This document shows positions 19,884-31,100 of a stretch of DNA of 50,366 nucleotides, in pieces; within the stretch, counting starts at the first letter, position 1, and every line of letters starts with the position of its first letter. Source of the stretch: Falciphora oryzae (taxonomy: Eukaryota; Ascomycota; Sordariomycetes; Magnaporthales; Magnaporthaceae); assembly GCA_000733355.1 (NCBI GenBank), contig JNVV01000036.1, positions 207,134-257,499 on the forward strand, read 5' to 3'. Both the position numbers and the translations under genes were made by a program. The notes beneath the pieces are model-generated. The model saw only the letters and a program-made list of their open reading frames with translations, was not told the DNA's origin and did not search any database.

Positions 19884-20973
19884 TCAGCACCACACACTGC
19901 GTGCGGCACCGTTCATCATCAGCATCTCGAAGCCCTCGACCTTGCTGCGGAGGCCCTGGTTGTCTCTTGCCAGAGCCCGGTTCTTCCGCTCCAGGTGGGC
20001 GATGTACTCGGTGGCTTTGCTGAGGATGGTGGCCTTGTTGAGCTTGTGGGCGGGGGCGAGGCCGCCGAGGTCCTCCTCAAAGTCCTGGGCGGTCATGCGG
20101 CGGCCGCCGTCAATGTCGTCGTCGTCGGACCCGGCGTGGCCCTCAAGACGATGCACCATGACGCGCAGGGCGGGCACGGCGTCGCGCAGAGCCGAGATCT
20201 TGTCGTTGAGGTTATTCCGATACCGCTTCTCGATCATGTTGTGAGCCGTCTTCTTGGGTGGTAGCGCGATGGCGACGCGGGGCGCGCCCTCCTTGCCGGA
20301 CGTGGCTCTCCTAATGGCTGGGGGCGGCGATGCGGAGCTCCGGGGCGAAGAGTCGGTGGAGCAGCTGGAGCTCGTGGACTTGCGCTTCAGGCCGCGCGTG
20401 GTGCGCTGGCTCTGGCGGGCGGTCACGGTGATCTCGGGCTTGGTTTCGGGGCCCCGGGCGCAGTGATTCACCTGGGCCGGGTTCTGAGCGCGGGCTAGCT
20501 GGGGAGAGGGGAAGAGGGGACCGTTGTCGGCGAGCTGGCCGCTCCCGCCGAAGGGCACGATGTCGTCGGTAGAGGCGGACAGGTCCATGGGGTTGATGGC
20601 GGGCGAGTCCAGAGCCTCAGACTTGAAGAAGACGTCGGGCGACGATAGAGGGCCAAAGGGTGTGGTCCACTCAGTACCGGCGGAGCCGGGCACGGGCAGC
20701 GACAGAGAGTCGGGCGAGACGGGAGAGAGGGGCGAGTCCAGTTCGGGCGATGTTGCCGACTCGGCGGCGAAGTCCACGGCGTTGAAGTCCTCCAGGGGAT
20801 TGCTGTAGAGGGCGACTGGGGAAAAGTCGAAGGCCTTGGGGTGGTTTGTTAGTGAGTTTGTCTGGCGCGGTTGTCTGTGGTCTGGATGTCCCTACCTGTT
20901 GTTGGTCTTTGACGAGATACGAGGTGGAAAAGGGGTCGTATGGTATTGAGGAGTTGAGCATAGTGCCTGCCAT
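19884..20973 (-). CDS. SREBP-type bHLH transcription factor
   Basis: Two exons (20973-20896 and 20834-19884, 61-bp GT-AG intron with CTAAC branch) encode 342 residues. A Ser/Pro/Asp-rich N-terminal activation-like region precedes a bHLH domain at about 219-308: basic and helix 1 KKTAHNMIEKRYRNNLNDKI, then helix 2 KLNKATILSKATEYIAHLER running into a short leucine zipper. The Tyr in EKRYR replaces the usual Arg of bHLH proteins and is the SREBP hallmark. The loop is extended by about 38 residues, including an acidic DDDDID run. No membrane segments follow, so it resembles the short, membrane-free SREBP relatives of fungi (SrbB class) rather than SrbA. Roles of that group include sterol, hypoxia and carbon metabolism; the specific role here is inference. 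Confidence 0.85.
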
Positions 20974-22777
20974 GGTGGGGGTATGTAGAGTAAGGTGAGG
21001 TACTCGTAGTAGTAGCAGTAGTAGGGTGTAGGAGGAAAGGCTGTTGTTGCTGTTGCTAGGGATGGGGTGAGGTGGCGTTAGGTTGCGGCTGGCGGTGGTG
21101 TGTTGTTGCTGTGATGCTGTCTTGATGCTGCTGGGTGTCTTGTTCTGCGTGGTGTGGTCTGTTCACGATGAGGGGAGCTTTGGAGACGGTGCCTCCATCT
21201 TGTTATAAGGCAGATCGCCTCCTGCTCGCGACGACTACTAGGCCAAGCCGAGGGACAGCCGAAGCCCTGTCCCCAGGCGGCGGCCGGTGCGCCCCGGAAG
21301 CGTATTGCTGGGACTGGTGTTTCTTGGTTTCTGTGGCATGGGAAACGGCCCAACTGACGATTCCTGCTCGGCCATCGAATGATGGGGCCTCTGGTCTTGG
21401 TGCGCGCGCCGCCCTTGGCTGGCGGGCGGCGGAGGACCCCGCCAGCCCTAGACGCAGAGCGCTCCACCCACAGCGCCTGGCTGGGCTGCGTCTGGGTGGG
21501 TCCCTGCCCTTACGTCCGACACGGTACCGATGTCCGCTGTGCCTGCGATGGCCCCATCCGAGCAGCTCAGTTGACGATAATTGGATTTGATCAAATTCAA
21601 TCTGATTTCCCTTGTCAGGGTCCATTTTCATAGGCTTCATTTCGTGGTCTGTGAGCCGACAAGCAACAGCAAGCTGCAAACATTGGGGAAGAAACAAACA
21701 ACGGCCGTGGAGGCGGGGACGCGGTGCTTCGGGATCTGCTCGGGCGGGTCTCGCTAAAAAGGCTCCAACGGTTACGCTTTAGTTTTGGCGGATGGCTTCC
21801 CGAATGCCCTCCTGCCGGTCATAGCATCTAATCCTTTGACCAAACCGGGCGGGCGACAGTCATGGCAGTGTCATCTGGCTGCACGCGCGGAGCTAAGAAT
21901 TGTCGATACGAGAGCCAAATGCGCCGCTCCAAGAAGGTCTGGCACCTTGGCGAGCTGTGCTGCTCAGAGTTTTTATTCCTGGTCGTCGCCGAGCGCTTGA
22001 CAGGCGGGAAGGCCCCATATTTCCAAAAAGCCAAGCCAGCAAAGTGGCCTGATGTCGCCGCTGCTGGCTCGACGGTCCAGAACAGGGGCGGGCTCGCCAG
22101 AATCGAACAATTGAGGCTGGCCTCAGCCCCACCACCACGCGAACCGCCTGACCGGCACCCTCCGGCTGGCGTGATGTCCTGGCTGGAGAGGGTACCGCCC
22201 ACGCCTTTGCTGGGTGCCCACGGTACAAGGAGCGGGTTTTGCGTTGCGGGATATTATCGTGCCCCGTGGCTGGCCGTCGGTCAGCTGGAGGAGAAGGAAA
22301 TTTTATGCTTGTTCACAGGGCCAACCTCGATCAATGGATTCATTATGAGAAACCGAGGCCGACCAAAACATAATCGAGAAAAGCCAATCGATTCAGTTGG
22401 GCTTTACTTTTTCCCGGGCCATCCACCCCAGGCCAGGCACGTGCAAACTGATAGACGACATTGATCGCTTGGCACCATGGCTCGGTGCAGAATATTGCCG
22501 CACGGTGAACAACGATGTGGCCGCTGGCCGTTGTGTGTGTGTGTGTGTGTGTGTGCCACAGGAGAACCTCCCTCTCCGCCTTCAATGTCGTCACTACGGG
22601 TGATCGCCGCGCCGCCCTTTTCTTCTTTTTTGGCCGGCATCCCACGTTCCACGCAGGCGACAGCTGCACCGGCACGGCCCGCACTTGTCTTCTTACACCG
22701 GGTGCGCCGATGGAAGACCCAGGGGCTTCTGGAAGAGACACCTGTCTTTGTCCGTGGGCTGATCCGATGGATGCCCT
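20974..22777. other. Intergenic / bHLH promoter region
   Basis: About 1.8 kb without a supported gene. Near the bHLH start are TAG-rich runs (about 21000-21027) that read CTA on the coding strand. A (TG)12 microsatellite lies at 22532-22555. The long upstream region would suit a regulated transcription-factor gene, but no operator can be named. Confidence 0.5.
22532..22555. repeat. (TG)12 microsatellite
   Basis: Twelve TG dinucleotides in intergenic DNA. Confidence 0.9.
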
Positions 22778-22910
22778 CTAGAAATTTCTCGAGAGACTTG
22801 TTGATTCACTTACCTTTGGAACGGGCTTCTAGAAAGAGAGAATTGTTGATTTACTTACCTTGGAAGAAACTCCTGACAAAAGAAACCTACTGATATACTT
22901 GCTTACCTTT
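22778..22910 (-). repeat. Tandem 45-48 bp repeats carrying 5' splice-site consensus
   Basis: Three diverged units (from about 22778, 22829 and 22873) each contain, on the minus strand, AAG-GTAAGT or AAG-GTAAGC (22808-22814, 22853-22859, 22901-22907) followed 20-30 nt later by TCTAG or GTCAG. Each unit thus looks like a miniature intron of 30-36 nt between pieces of 14-15 nt. They lie just past the stop codon of the helical-protein gene. Confidence 0.6.
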
Positions 22911-22954
22911 GTCCGCGAGCTGTTGGGTGTTGGGTTGGTTAGCCACGGTTTTCC

Positions 22955-23809
22955 CTACCATCTGGGTCCGAACTGGGCCCTGGCCTTGGCTTCGAGCCCC
23001 CTGACGTGCTCCTTGAAGCGCTGGACATGCTCCCGGCTCGGGCGCCGCTCCACCGGCAACCAGCTGTAGCCGTCCTCCAGCGCCATGCAGCCGAGGTCGT
23101 AGGCCCTCCTGGCCACGCGCGCGTCGCCGTTGGCGATGGCCTTCTCCACGACGCTGAAGTGCTCCGCCATGTCCCAGATGGCCGCCGTCCCCACCTGCGT
23201 CTTCTCGAGCTCGCTGATCTTGTCGAGCAGCTCGCCCATCACGCCGCGGTAGTCGCGCGCCACGATCTGCGGGTCGAACCTCTCCAGCTCATTGAGCGTC
23301 GCGGCCGCCCAGTGGTACGCGTTGATCGCGAGCCCGACCTTGCGCTCGACCGCTGGCTTAGCCGCGAGGTAGACCGCGCTCGTGTAGTGCTTCTGGTACT
23401 CCTGCTGGAGCACCGTCCTGTGCCGCGCGTGCGCCTTGTCGACCAGGCGGGCCGCCCTGTTTATGGCGTCGTGGTGCTTCTGCAGCACGTACTCCGGCTC
23501 GCCCATCCGCTTGGCGATCGCCAGCTTCTTCTTGCACCCGTCCTCTGCGCGCTGGTAGCACTCGATGGCCGCGAAGAAGTCCTCGTCCTCGAACGCCAGG
23601 TCGCCGTTTTGCTTGTCGTTGCGCAAATCTGCAGATAGAGCCTCGAATTTGTCAACCAGCCTATCCATCTCGCTCCTGCTGGGCCGCGACGGGCGGCGGG
23701 TCCGGGTGCTGTCTCCTCTGCGGCTGCTGCTGCCCTGGTCCGGGAACCTTGGGTCGTGTTCGTAGCGCGAAGGGCCATCCCACTTACCAGATCGCCTCGG
23801 GTAGTCCAT
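22955..23809 (-). CDS. Hypothetical alpha-helical protein
   Basis: A 284-residue ORF from the ATG at 23809. The first 45 residues are basic and Ser/Arg-rich; the rest is predicted mostly helical with TPR-like periodicity (NGDLAFEDEDFFAAIECYQR, then EERKVGLAINAYHWAAATLN-like helices and GDARVARRAYDLGCMALEDG). There is no signal peptide or membrane segment. I do not recognise the family; a helical-repeat scaffold is a reasonable guess. Near the stop, AGATG-GTAGGG offers an alternative donor, and downstream intron-like repeats allow, on paper, an extended C-terminus (see the findings). Without transcripts, the simple ORF is preferred. Confidence 0.65.
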   Translation of the reverse strand: MDYPRRSGKWDGPSRYEHDPRFPDQGSSSRRGDSTRTRRPSRPSRSEMDRLVDKFEALSADLRNDKQNGDLAFEDEDFFAAIECYQRAEDGCKKKLAIAKRMGEPEYVLQKHHDAINRAARLVDKAHARHRTVLQQEYQKHYTSAVYLAAKPAVERKVGLAINAYHWAAATLNELERFDPQIVARDYRGVMGELLDKISELEKTQVGTAAIWDMAEHFSVVEKAIANGDARVARRAYDLGCMALEDGYSWLPVERRPSREHVQRFKEHVRGLEAKARAQFGPRW

Positions 23810-24798
23810 GACTGCTGCTGTGTAATAGAGGAGAGAGACGGAGGGTTTTCCTGCTGTTAGCTTCGTTCGAGTTTTCTGATGGTTCGATCGTTTGAAGCTG
23901 TGTGTTGATCTGGTCTGCCATCATTTCGACCCCGTGAGATCACATCTCGCCTATTAATACACACAAGACGATTCATCTGTTGGACCTGTTTGTTGGTAGA
24001 ACAATGGGGATTCGATTGTTGCTGAATGCTTTGTTGCTTTGCTACTGCTGCATTATCTCGTCAGCCGCTGCTTGCAGACAATGAATGACAAGTTTCGAGC
24101 AGTTTAGACAAGGCAACTTCCATTGTCGAAGGAGGCCCTTCGTGTTTGCAACCCTCAGTAGTCAGTGCTTGATCGAGAGCTCGCGATTGCCCAAACCTCG
24201 CTTCCTATTTTCACACACCCTTGGCTGGCGGTGATGACTGTTACCATGGTACTTATCTTGATCGTCGACTGCGCGATCGAGGGGTAGGCGTCACTCCTCA
24301 GAACTGCATCACTGGACGGCCGGGGAGGGACGCATCTAACGCTCATGGGTAAGGTCAACGAAGGATACTCTGCCAGTAGAGCCATCTGGACTTAACCCCC
24401 GGGTTGATGGTGCTCGTAGTGTACCAAGAGAGTTGGCATGGTCAAGCGGTCCCCTTGCAGGTTCACTTCGTAGGACACAATCACAACGCCATTGTGCGTG
24501 GTCGGTTCAAAGAATCTATCCAACCCTCAATGTGCATGTTATTGCGCTTTGGGATAACAATGGAGCCTCTGCTGCCCTCGACGGCCGAATATCCGTCTAT
24601 AACCGGAGGTGGTCCTCGAAACGATCGGCAAAGCAGGCCCGACGGTTTCCGTCACATGTGAGTCGCATAGAGCTTCAAGGTTGGTGACGTACTTGGACGT
24701 ATACGAGCTAGCAGTCAAGGCGGCCCGGATATCAAAGGCCTATCGTTGCACCAATCCGCAAAATCCCCTGCTACGCCCCATCCGCATGGACAGTAAGT
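23810..24798. other. Intergenic, no gene seen
   Basis: This is a divergent upstream region between the helical-protein gene (minus) and the Cys-rich gene (plus). The part near 23880-24070 is AT-richer. Short frames at 24404-24998 have no domain-like features. Confidence 0.5.
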
Positions 24799-25272
24799 AT
24801 GTGCTGGTATCATATCCTTCAGTTCGAACAATGCCTCCACATCGTCTTCGAGCGGCCGAGGGCCTGTTGGTTCCGCGGCTCCGAGATGCTGTGCGAGACC
24901 GTCGTCGTGGAGCGCCTCCTGGACGCGGCCTGCTACAGGTGTCGGACCTGGCCGAGCCCCTGCGACCAGTACCGGCCGCTGCCGGCTCCCACCCCTGACT
25001 GGGGAGAGGAGGAGGACTCCGACGTGAGCTACGAGGGCAGTACCTCGGAGGGGAGCATCTCCACAGCCAGTTCTTCGGATGAGAGCAGCCCTCTCAGGAG
25101 ACTGACTCGACAGGAGACGACTGGTAGGCGCCAATACGCGGCCGACCGAGGACCTCCAGCTGCGCGTCGTCTCATCGACGAACCCCACAAGGGAATTCGT
25201 TTAGATATATTAACATCAGCTGTTAGCATTGGTTCCTCGGAGGCTAGCATCTCTCGCTTCCCAGACCTCTGA
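24799..25272 (+). CDS. Small Cys-rich protein of unknown function
   Basis: A 157-residue ORF from the ATG at 24799. The N-terminal half is Cys/Trp-rich, starting MCWYHILQFEQCLHIVFERP and continuing with CW, LCET and a CYRCRTW knuckle (about seven Cys in 60 residues), suggesting metal binding in a cytosolic or nuclear protein; no signal peptide is present. The second half is acidic then Ser-rich (GEEEDSDVSYEGSTSEGSIS). Many ascomycetes have short proteins of this MC-x-Cys-rich plus disordered-tail form with no assigned function. The minus-strand frame over the same DNA (24715-25188) is a shadow. Confidence 0.55.
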   Translation: MCWYHILQFEQCLHIVFERPRACWFRGSEMLCETVVVERLLDAACYRCRTWPSPCDQYRPLPAPTPDWGEEEDSDVSYEGSTSEGSISTASSSDESSPLRRLTRQETTGRRQYAADRGPPAARRLIDEPHKGIRLDILTSAVSIGSSEASISRFPDL

Positions 25273-25545
25273 ACCTAGCATAGAGGTATGATATGCGAGT
25301 CACTAGCGACATTGGAGCACAGCGCGGCCGGATCGGACCTTGGTGCTCCAAGAAGCGGTGTGGACCGCTGCCAAACGAATTACTGTATACAACCAGCGTG
25401 GGCTGGTCACTCACTGCGAAGAAACTGTGCCGGCTGATGTAGAGGAATCACTAGATGATCATCTGCGCTCAACGCTGTAATAGAAATATCAAAAGACAAA
25501 AGAAAGCTAGTTTATCGTCTGATATGTTTTTTTTCCCCCCCATCT

Positions 25546-26903
25546 TCACTTCTTCTCTTTCCTGGTGCGTTTCCTCGCGCTGTCCTCAGACGACTGCGCG
25601 CTGTCGCCCGACTGGTCCTCGGTCTGCACAATCTCGAGAGAGTCGCTATCAGTCTCGACCTTGAAGTCGCCGTGGGCCGGGTCGGGCGACGCAGGGGCGG
25701 CCGGCGCCGCCGTCCCCGCGCCAGCCTTCTCCTGCAGCACCTCCTTGATGATGCGCCGGCCCGCGCTCGCATCCTCGCCGTTCATGGCGCCGCAGCCCAT
25801 GCACCTCCACCGGCCCATGTCGGCCAGGCTCTTGGCGCCGGGCGGCGCCTGCCCGTTGACGAGCCGGCACTGGCCACAGATGAGCACGATGCGGTTCTTG
25901 GCCGCCGTCTCGTCCTCGCCGAGCAGGAGGTCCATGATGCGGTCGTACCAGTGCGACTCGGGCACGCCCGGGTGGAACGCGGGCGCGTACTGGGCGTTCG
26001 GGACGGAGGGCGGAGGCGGGCCGCCGGGGCCGAACGCGTTGGGCGCAAACTCGGCCGAGGTGTCGTCCTGGAAGGCTTGGGGATGCTGCTGAGGCGGGGA
26101 GAATGGAGGCAGCGGCGTTCCAGGCCTTGATCGGGGGATGTTCGCCGTCGGCGGAGGGGCCATGCCGGTGCGGCCTGGGGTTCCTGCTCTGGGAATCGGG
26201 CCACCCTGCGCCTTGTCCTGCTTATCCTTGCCACCATCCTGATCCTCCGGACCCTCGACCTCGTCGCCGCCACCGGCGTTACCGCCTCTCACACGCCTCG
26301 GCTCTCCGCCATATTTCTCTAAAAGCTCGAGGGTCGAATCGTACTTGGTGGCCTCTTTGAGCTTCTGCACGGTCTTGGCACGCTCGGCCTGTTGGTCCTT
26401 GAGGCGCGAGGTGAGGGAGTCGATGCGGTAGTCGAAGTAGATGGTGAGGATGGTTCGTGTGGTGTATATGCTATTATTCGGGGGGCGGGGTCAGTCAAGG
26501 GGCCTGCGGACGTCGGGGCGCGCTCGGCGGACCTCCGGAGACAAAGTAGGGACGGTACGCACAGGACGGGGCCGCCCGCGATGCCGGTCCATTCATAAGG
26601 ACCCATGTGACTCCAGCCAACGACGAGGACGAGGACGATGGCGTAGACGAGGTAGGCAAAGGAGAGATACAGCGACCACAGCACCTTGACTCTTCGAGAG
26701 GTTGATCGGGTGCGTTCGAGCTGGGCCTGGGTCGCCGTGATCTTGGCCGAGAGAGTCGAGAGCGCCTTCTCGAAGGAGGCCGTAGAGGAGGAGTCGCCCT
26801 GAGCCGAGCCGAGCGGGAGTTAGCTGCTGCTGGACGACCTGGTTGCTCTCTGCAGGCGTGGGGGCAAGAAGGGACATACCCCCCATGGCCAAAAGGACAC
26901 CAT
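25546..26903 (-). CDS. Lunapark family ER junction protein
   Basis: Three exons (26903-26880, 26798-26563, 26470-25546; introns 81 and 92 bp, GT-AG) give 394 residues. After MVSFWPWG comes a coiled-coil (about 17-45), then two membrane segments forming a hairpin (about 50-70, YLSFAYLVYAIVLVLVVGW, and about 74-96), a second coiled-coil with the very conserved ATKYDSTLELLEKYGG, a long Pro-rich disordered part and the Lunapark zinc ribbon with C285, C288, C310 and C313 (ICGQC ... CMGCGAMNG). The C-terminus is acidic then basic. Lunapark stabilises three-way junctions of the tubular ER and counteracts atlastin/Sey1 fusion. Its gene lies head-to-head with the golgin gene, 1.2 kb apart. Confidence 0.93.
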
Positions 26904-28128
26904 CACGGCGTGGACTGCTGCCCTCTGGCAGGACAAACTGCTGCGTGCGGATCCAGTCCACAAGGGGCGCCCTGTCCGGGCAGTCCTGGGCGGACTAATA
27001 TGGGAGGGCGGGTGTTGGTAGTGGTTGTTGTGGTGGACGAGGAGCTAGAGCTTGTTTGTCGGGAGTCCGGCTCGTGATGGAAAAACTGGAAAGGCGACGG
27101 TCCTCAGTAGGGATCGTCGATTTTCTGGCCGAGAAGTGGATCGTCGGCTGCTTGGAGTCGAGGTCGGAGGCCCGTCCGCGTCGTCTACGTGGCGCACGCA
27201 CAAAAGACAGGCGTCGCGACGTGAACAGAGGCCGTTGCGATTGACGGAGCTATTGCGAAAATGCAGCAATTGTTGCCAGGCTGGCGCAGTGACCTCATCA
27301 GCTGGTGCCCCAGTCACTGCAGCCCCTGCCGACCTTGGTGCGCCTAGCCGCGTTAGGCTTGAATGATGCGCCTCTAGTGGTGCTGGCCCCTATTTCACCA
27401 ACGATCAACAGGCAGTGCCTGATCAAAGTCGCCCGCGGCCCGAACAGCAGCCCAGGACTCCCACATTTTCAGATGGTATTCCATGGATGACATCCAATCC
27501 AGCAGGAGAGCCGGGAAAGGTCTCTAGGCCGATTGCCCAACACCACCCGAAGAACTACATCACTTCAAATCCATGGTACCAGATTGTACATGGCACCAAA
27601 AAACGTGCTGCGAGTACCTCCAGCTGGCGTCATGCTCCAGCCAAAGGATGTTACCTAGCGGGCCCCACCCGGCGGGGCCTGCCCTGCAGCATTGCGCGCC
27701 ATTGATGGGACGGGCGCGGGCAGGCGCAAGAGAGCCCAGCCTTTGAGATGCGATTCCAAAGCTGACACGACGAGCAGAGAGAAGCGTTGGATCCTGCATG
27801 GTTCTCGCCCTCCTGACTCTGCTGCCGTCCGAGCGCTGTCCGCATCCGCGTTTGTGCCGTGGGTTTTATTGCTCCATGCTTTGACCAAAGCCGCGACAAC
27901 CGAATTTGCTACCCTTGCCCTCAAAAAAAAAAAAAAAAAAAAAAAACAGGCCGTAGCACCTTCTGGCTGGAGCGGGCGTCCTCCACATCAGACCTGACGG
28001 CACGAGCAGCACCGAGGTCAGAACCGCCCTCTCGCGCCTGCTACTACGAGCAGGAGCGCACGGCATCTGCGACTGCAGAGGCTAACCGGGCGTCGAGCCG
28101 CCAGCAGCGCCCTCGACACTCGGCCAGG
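26904..28128. promoter_or_regulatory. Divergent promoter region with A24 tract
   Basis: 1.2 kb between the start codons of the Lunapark gene (minus) and the GRIP golgin gene (plus). A24 at 27923-27946 lies about 180 bp before the golgin ATG and may act as a nucleosome-excluding poly(dA:dT) element. Short frames here are not supported. Confidence 0.5.
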
Positions 28129-31100
28129 ATGTTCGAGGTAGGTCCCCCCTGGCTTTCCGGCCAGCCAAGCCAAGGCTGCCCCCTATGGCGAGCTCCTCCG
28201 TCTTCGTGGGGCCGCTGACACCCTCCAAGCGGTTCAAGGGAATCAAAGGCGTCATCGACCGTACCATAGCTGAGGAGCAGGCCAAGGCCAAGGCCCTCTC
28301 GGACCAACGCGACGCTTCCTCGTCGGCCTCGGCCGCCCGCCGCTCCGCATCCGCCTCGCGCAACGGGAAGAACGAGTCGCCTGCACGGCGCGCGCGAGCC
28401 GCTAGGAAGCCCAGCCAGGAGGTCTCGAGGGACTCGTCGGAAGGTCCCGTCAATACAGACCCCTCGGTCTTCGAGGCCGCCTTTGTCATCGACGACGCCG
28501 ACGAACCGGCTGCGACCCCTGCCCGCTCTTCGGTATCCTCCGAAACCGACTCCAAGAGGTCTGCCGCCAAGATGGAATCTGACACCAAGCAAGCGACGGC
28601 TGGAGCCGACGCTGGCGACGTGCCCGACGGAAAGGGGGCGGCGGGGAAAGAGAAGGACAAGGAGAGGGACAAGCCGGCCAGGCCAGACTCGGCGGCGTCG
28701 GGGCAGTCTGCCTCCCTCCCTCCCGAGGTCCGCTCTAAGCTGCGCAAGCTAGAGAAGCTGGAGGCGACCTATCCAGGTACGTGGCCCCGTCCTGCCCCCA
28801 GCCCATCTCTCGTTTGCAGCCTGGTTGCTGTGTGACTCCCGGATTGTCACGCAAAATCTCCCAATGTCTCGAATGCTGACGCAGGGGGCATCGCTGTGGC
28901 ATCGACAGAGCTGCTACGCTCCTATAGGATTGCCCACGGCCGGGCCACTTCGATCGAACCCTTTGAGCGTGCGCTGCGGGAAAACACGCCCCTGACAACG
29001 ATCAAGGACCCGGACGCCTTCCTCGAGTACCTTAAGCAGGTCAACATGAAGGCGGACATGATCATGGAGGAGCTGAAGCGCGTGTCTGCCGAAAAGGATT
29101 CCTTCAAGAAGAAGCTGGAGGATGCCGAGGCAGAGCTCGCGACGACCAAGGACGAGCTGTCCAAGCTCAAGGAGGCCCGGGAAACCCCCGTCGAGCAAAC
29201 CCCGGGAGGGGACAAGGATGACAAGGACAACGAGGGCGGAGCCGCACACTCGCGCTCGCCCGAGGCGGCCAAGTCACCTATGATGTCCTCTGTCCTTGGA
29301 CTGTTCTCGCCGAAGCAGAAGCCTGCCGAGGAGCCGTCGCCCGATGCCGCTAGTGAGAAGGAAGACATGTTTTCCTTCGAAGCCGAGAACTCCCAGTTCG
29401 AGGTTCAGTTGGCAGCCAAGTCGGAAGAGATCGAGAAACTGCAGACCGAGGTCGAATCACTGAAGACGGAGCTTTCTGTGAACGCTACTGCCAGGTCCGC
29501 CGAGGCCGAGCAGCTACAGGCACAGGTCGGCACGCTCGAGTCGGAACTCTCGGCTGTGAAGCAGGCAAAAGCAGAACTGTCCGAAAAGCTCGACAAGGCA
29601 ACCGCTGAAGTGGGCGGCGCATCGAAAGACGCCGCCGCCGCGCAGGCCGCCCTGCAGGCCGAGATAGACGCCCGTACCAGCGAGATTGCCAGCCTCAAGG
29701 AAAAGCTCGACCAGGCCCAGGCTCGGCTGAAGGACTTGGAAGCGAAGAGTGCGAAGCAGAAGTCAGTATCGACGACGGCGATCAAGGATCAGCAGGCCAA
29801 ACTGTCAACAGCCAACGACGAGATCGAAAAGCTCAAGAAACAAGTCAAGTCGCTGACCGACGAAAAGGCCGCGCTCTTCAAGCGCGACGCCACCAGAGCA
29901 GGTGAGATACTATCAATGAATGCTAAAATGATCAAGTGCAGAGACGAGCTTGTCACACCGGGGAACATGAAAGATGTCCTCGCGCCCAAAAAATGTGCTG
30001 ACTCCCGGGGCCAAAGCTAAACCAAGCCCAGCCGCCGCTCCCGCGCCAAAACCCCAGCCGACGCCTACAGCTTCCTCGAAGAAGAACAACAAGAAGAAGG
30101 GCAAGGGCAAGGGCCCTGCGACTGCTGCCGAAGCCCCTGCCGCGGGGCCAGAGCAGGATGGGCCTGCAGAAGCCGCCCCGTCGGCGCCAGCCGAACCTGC
30201 TGCGGACGCCTCTGCTGTTGACGTCACCGCTCTACAAGAAGAGATAGCCCGTCTCAAGGAGGATGTCGAGAAAAAGGATGCGTCCATCGAGCGGCTGTCG
30301 AAGCAGCGGAATACGGAGGAGGACCTGCGCGAGGAAATCGAGAACATGAAAGACGACCTGATCCACATTGGCCAGGACAATGTGGTGGCCAAGGACCGCC
30401 TCAAGACTTTGGATGCTGAAAAGGCTGAGCTGAAGTTCTGCATCTCGACGCTGGAACAGGAACTGGCCAAAATACCTGAAAAGGCGCTGGCGGCCCAGGA
30501 AGAGCTGGTGGACAAGGTAAGGTGGCTCACGGAGCACTACAGCGAGCTGCAACAGAAGCAGAGCGATGCAAACAAGGCCATGGAGCAGACAAGCACTCTC
30601 AAGTCGGAGCTGGGTGCGTCTCAGCAGCTTGCCCAGAGCCGTTTCAAGGAGCTCGCGGACCTCAAGGAGATGCTCCAGAAGGCACAGCCAGAGCTTAAGA
30701 GCCTGCGTGCTGAGGCGGCGACACTCAAGGGCACGAAGGAGCAACTGGCAGCCAAGGTGGCCGAGATGGTGGTGCTGGAGGGCAGGGAGAAGAACATCAA
30801 GGCGGAACTCGCCAGGGCGAGACAGGATGTGGCGGACCGGGACTCTGAAATCAAGACACTGCGCGACAAGCTGGCGACGGAGAACAAGCAGCGGGCCCGC
30901 GCCGAAGACGAGAGGCGCGTGGCAGGCCGTGACCTGCGACGGTCCGAGGCGGAAAAGATCGAGCTTAGCGCCAAGGAGGAGAAGGCGACGCGCGAGCTGG
31001 AGAAGCTGCAGGAGGAGATAGCCAAGGTGCAGCCCCGGGTCAAGGCGCTCGATAGCGAAGTCAGCAAGTCGAAGAAGGAGCGCGACGAGGCGCGTGAGGA

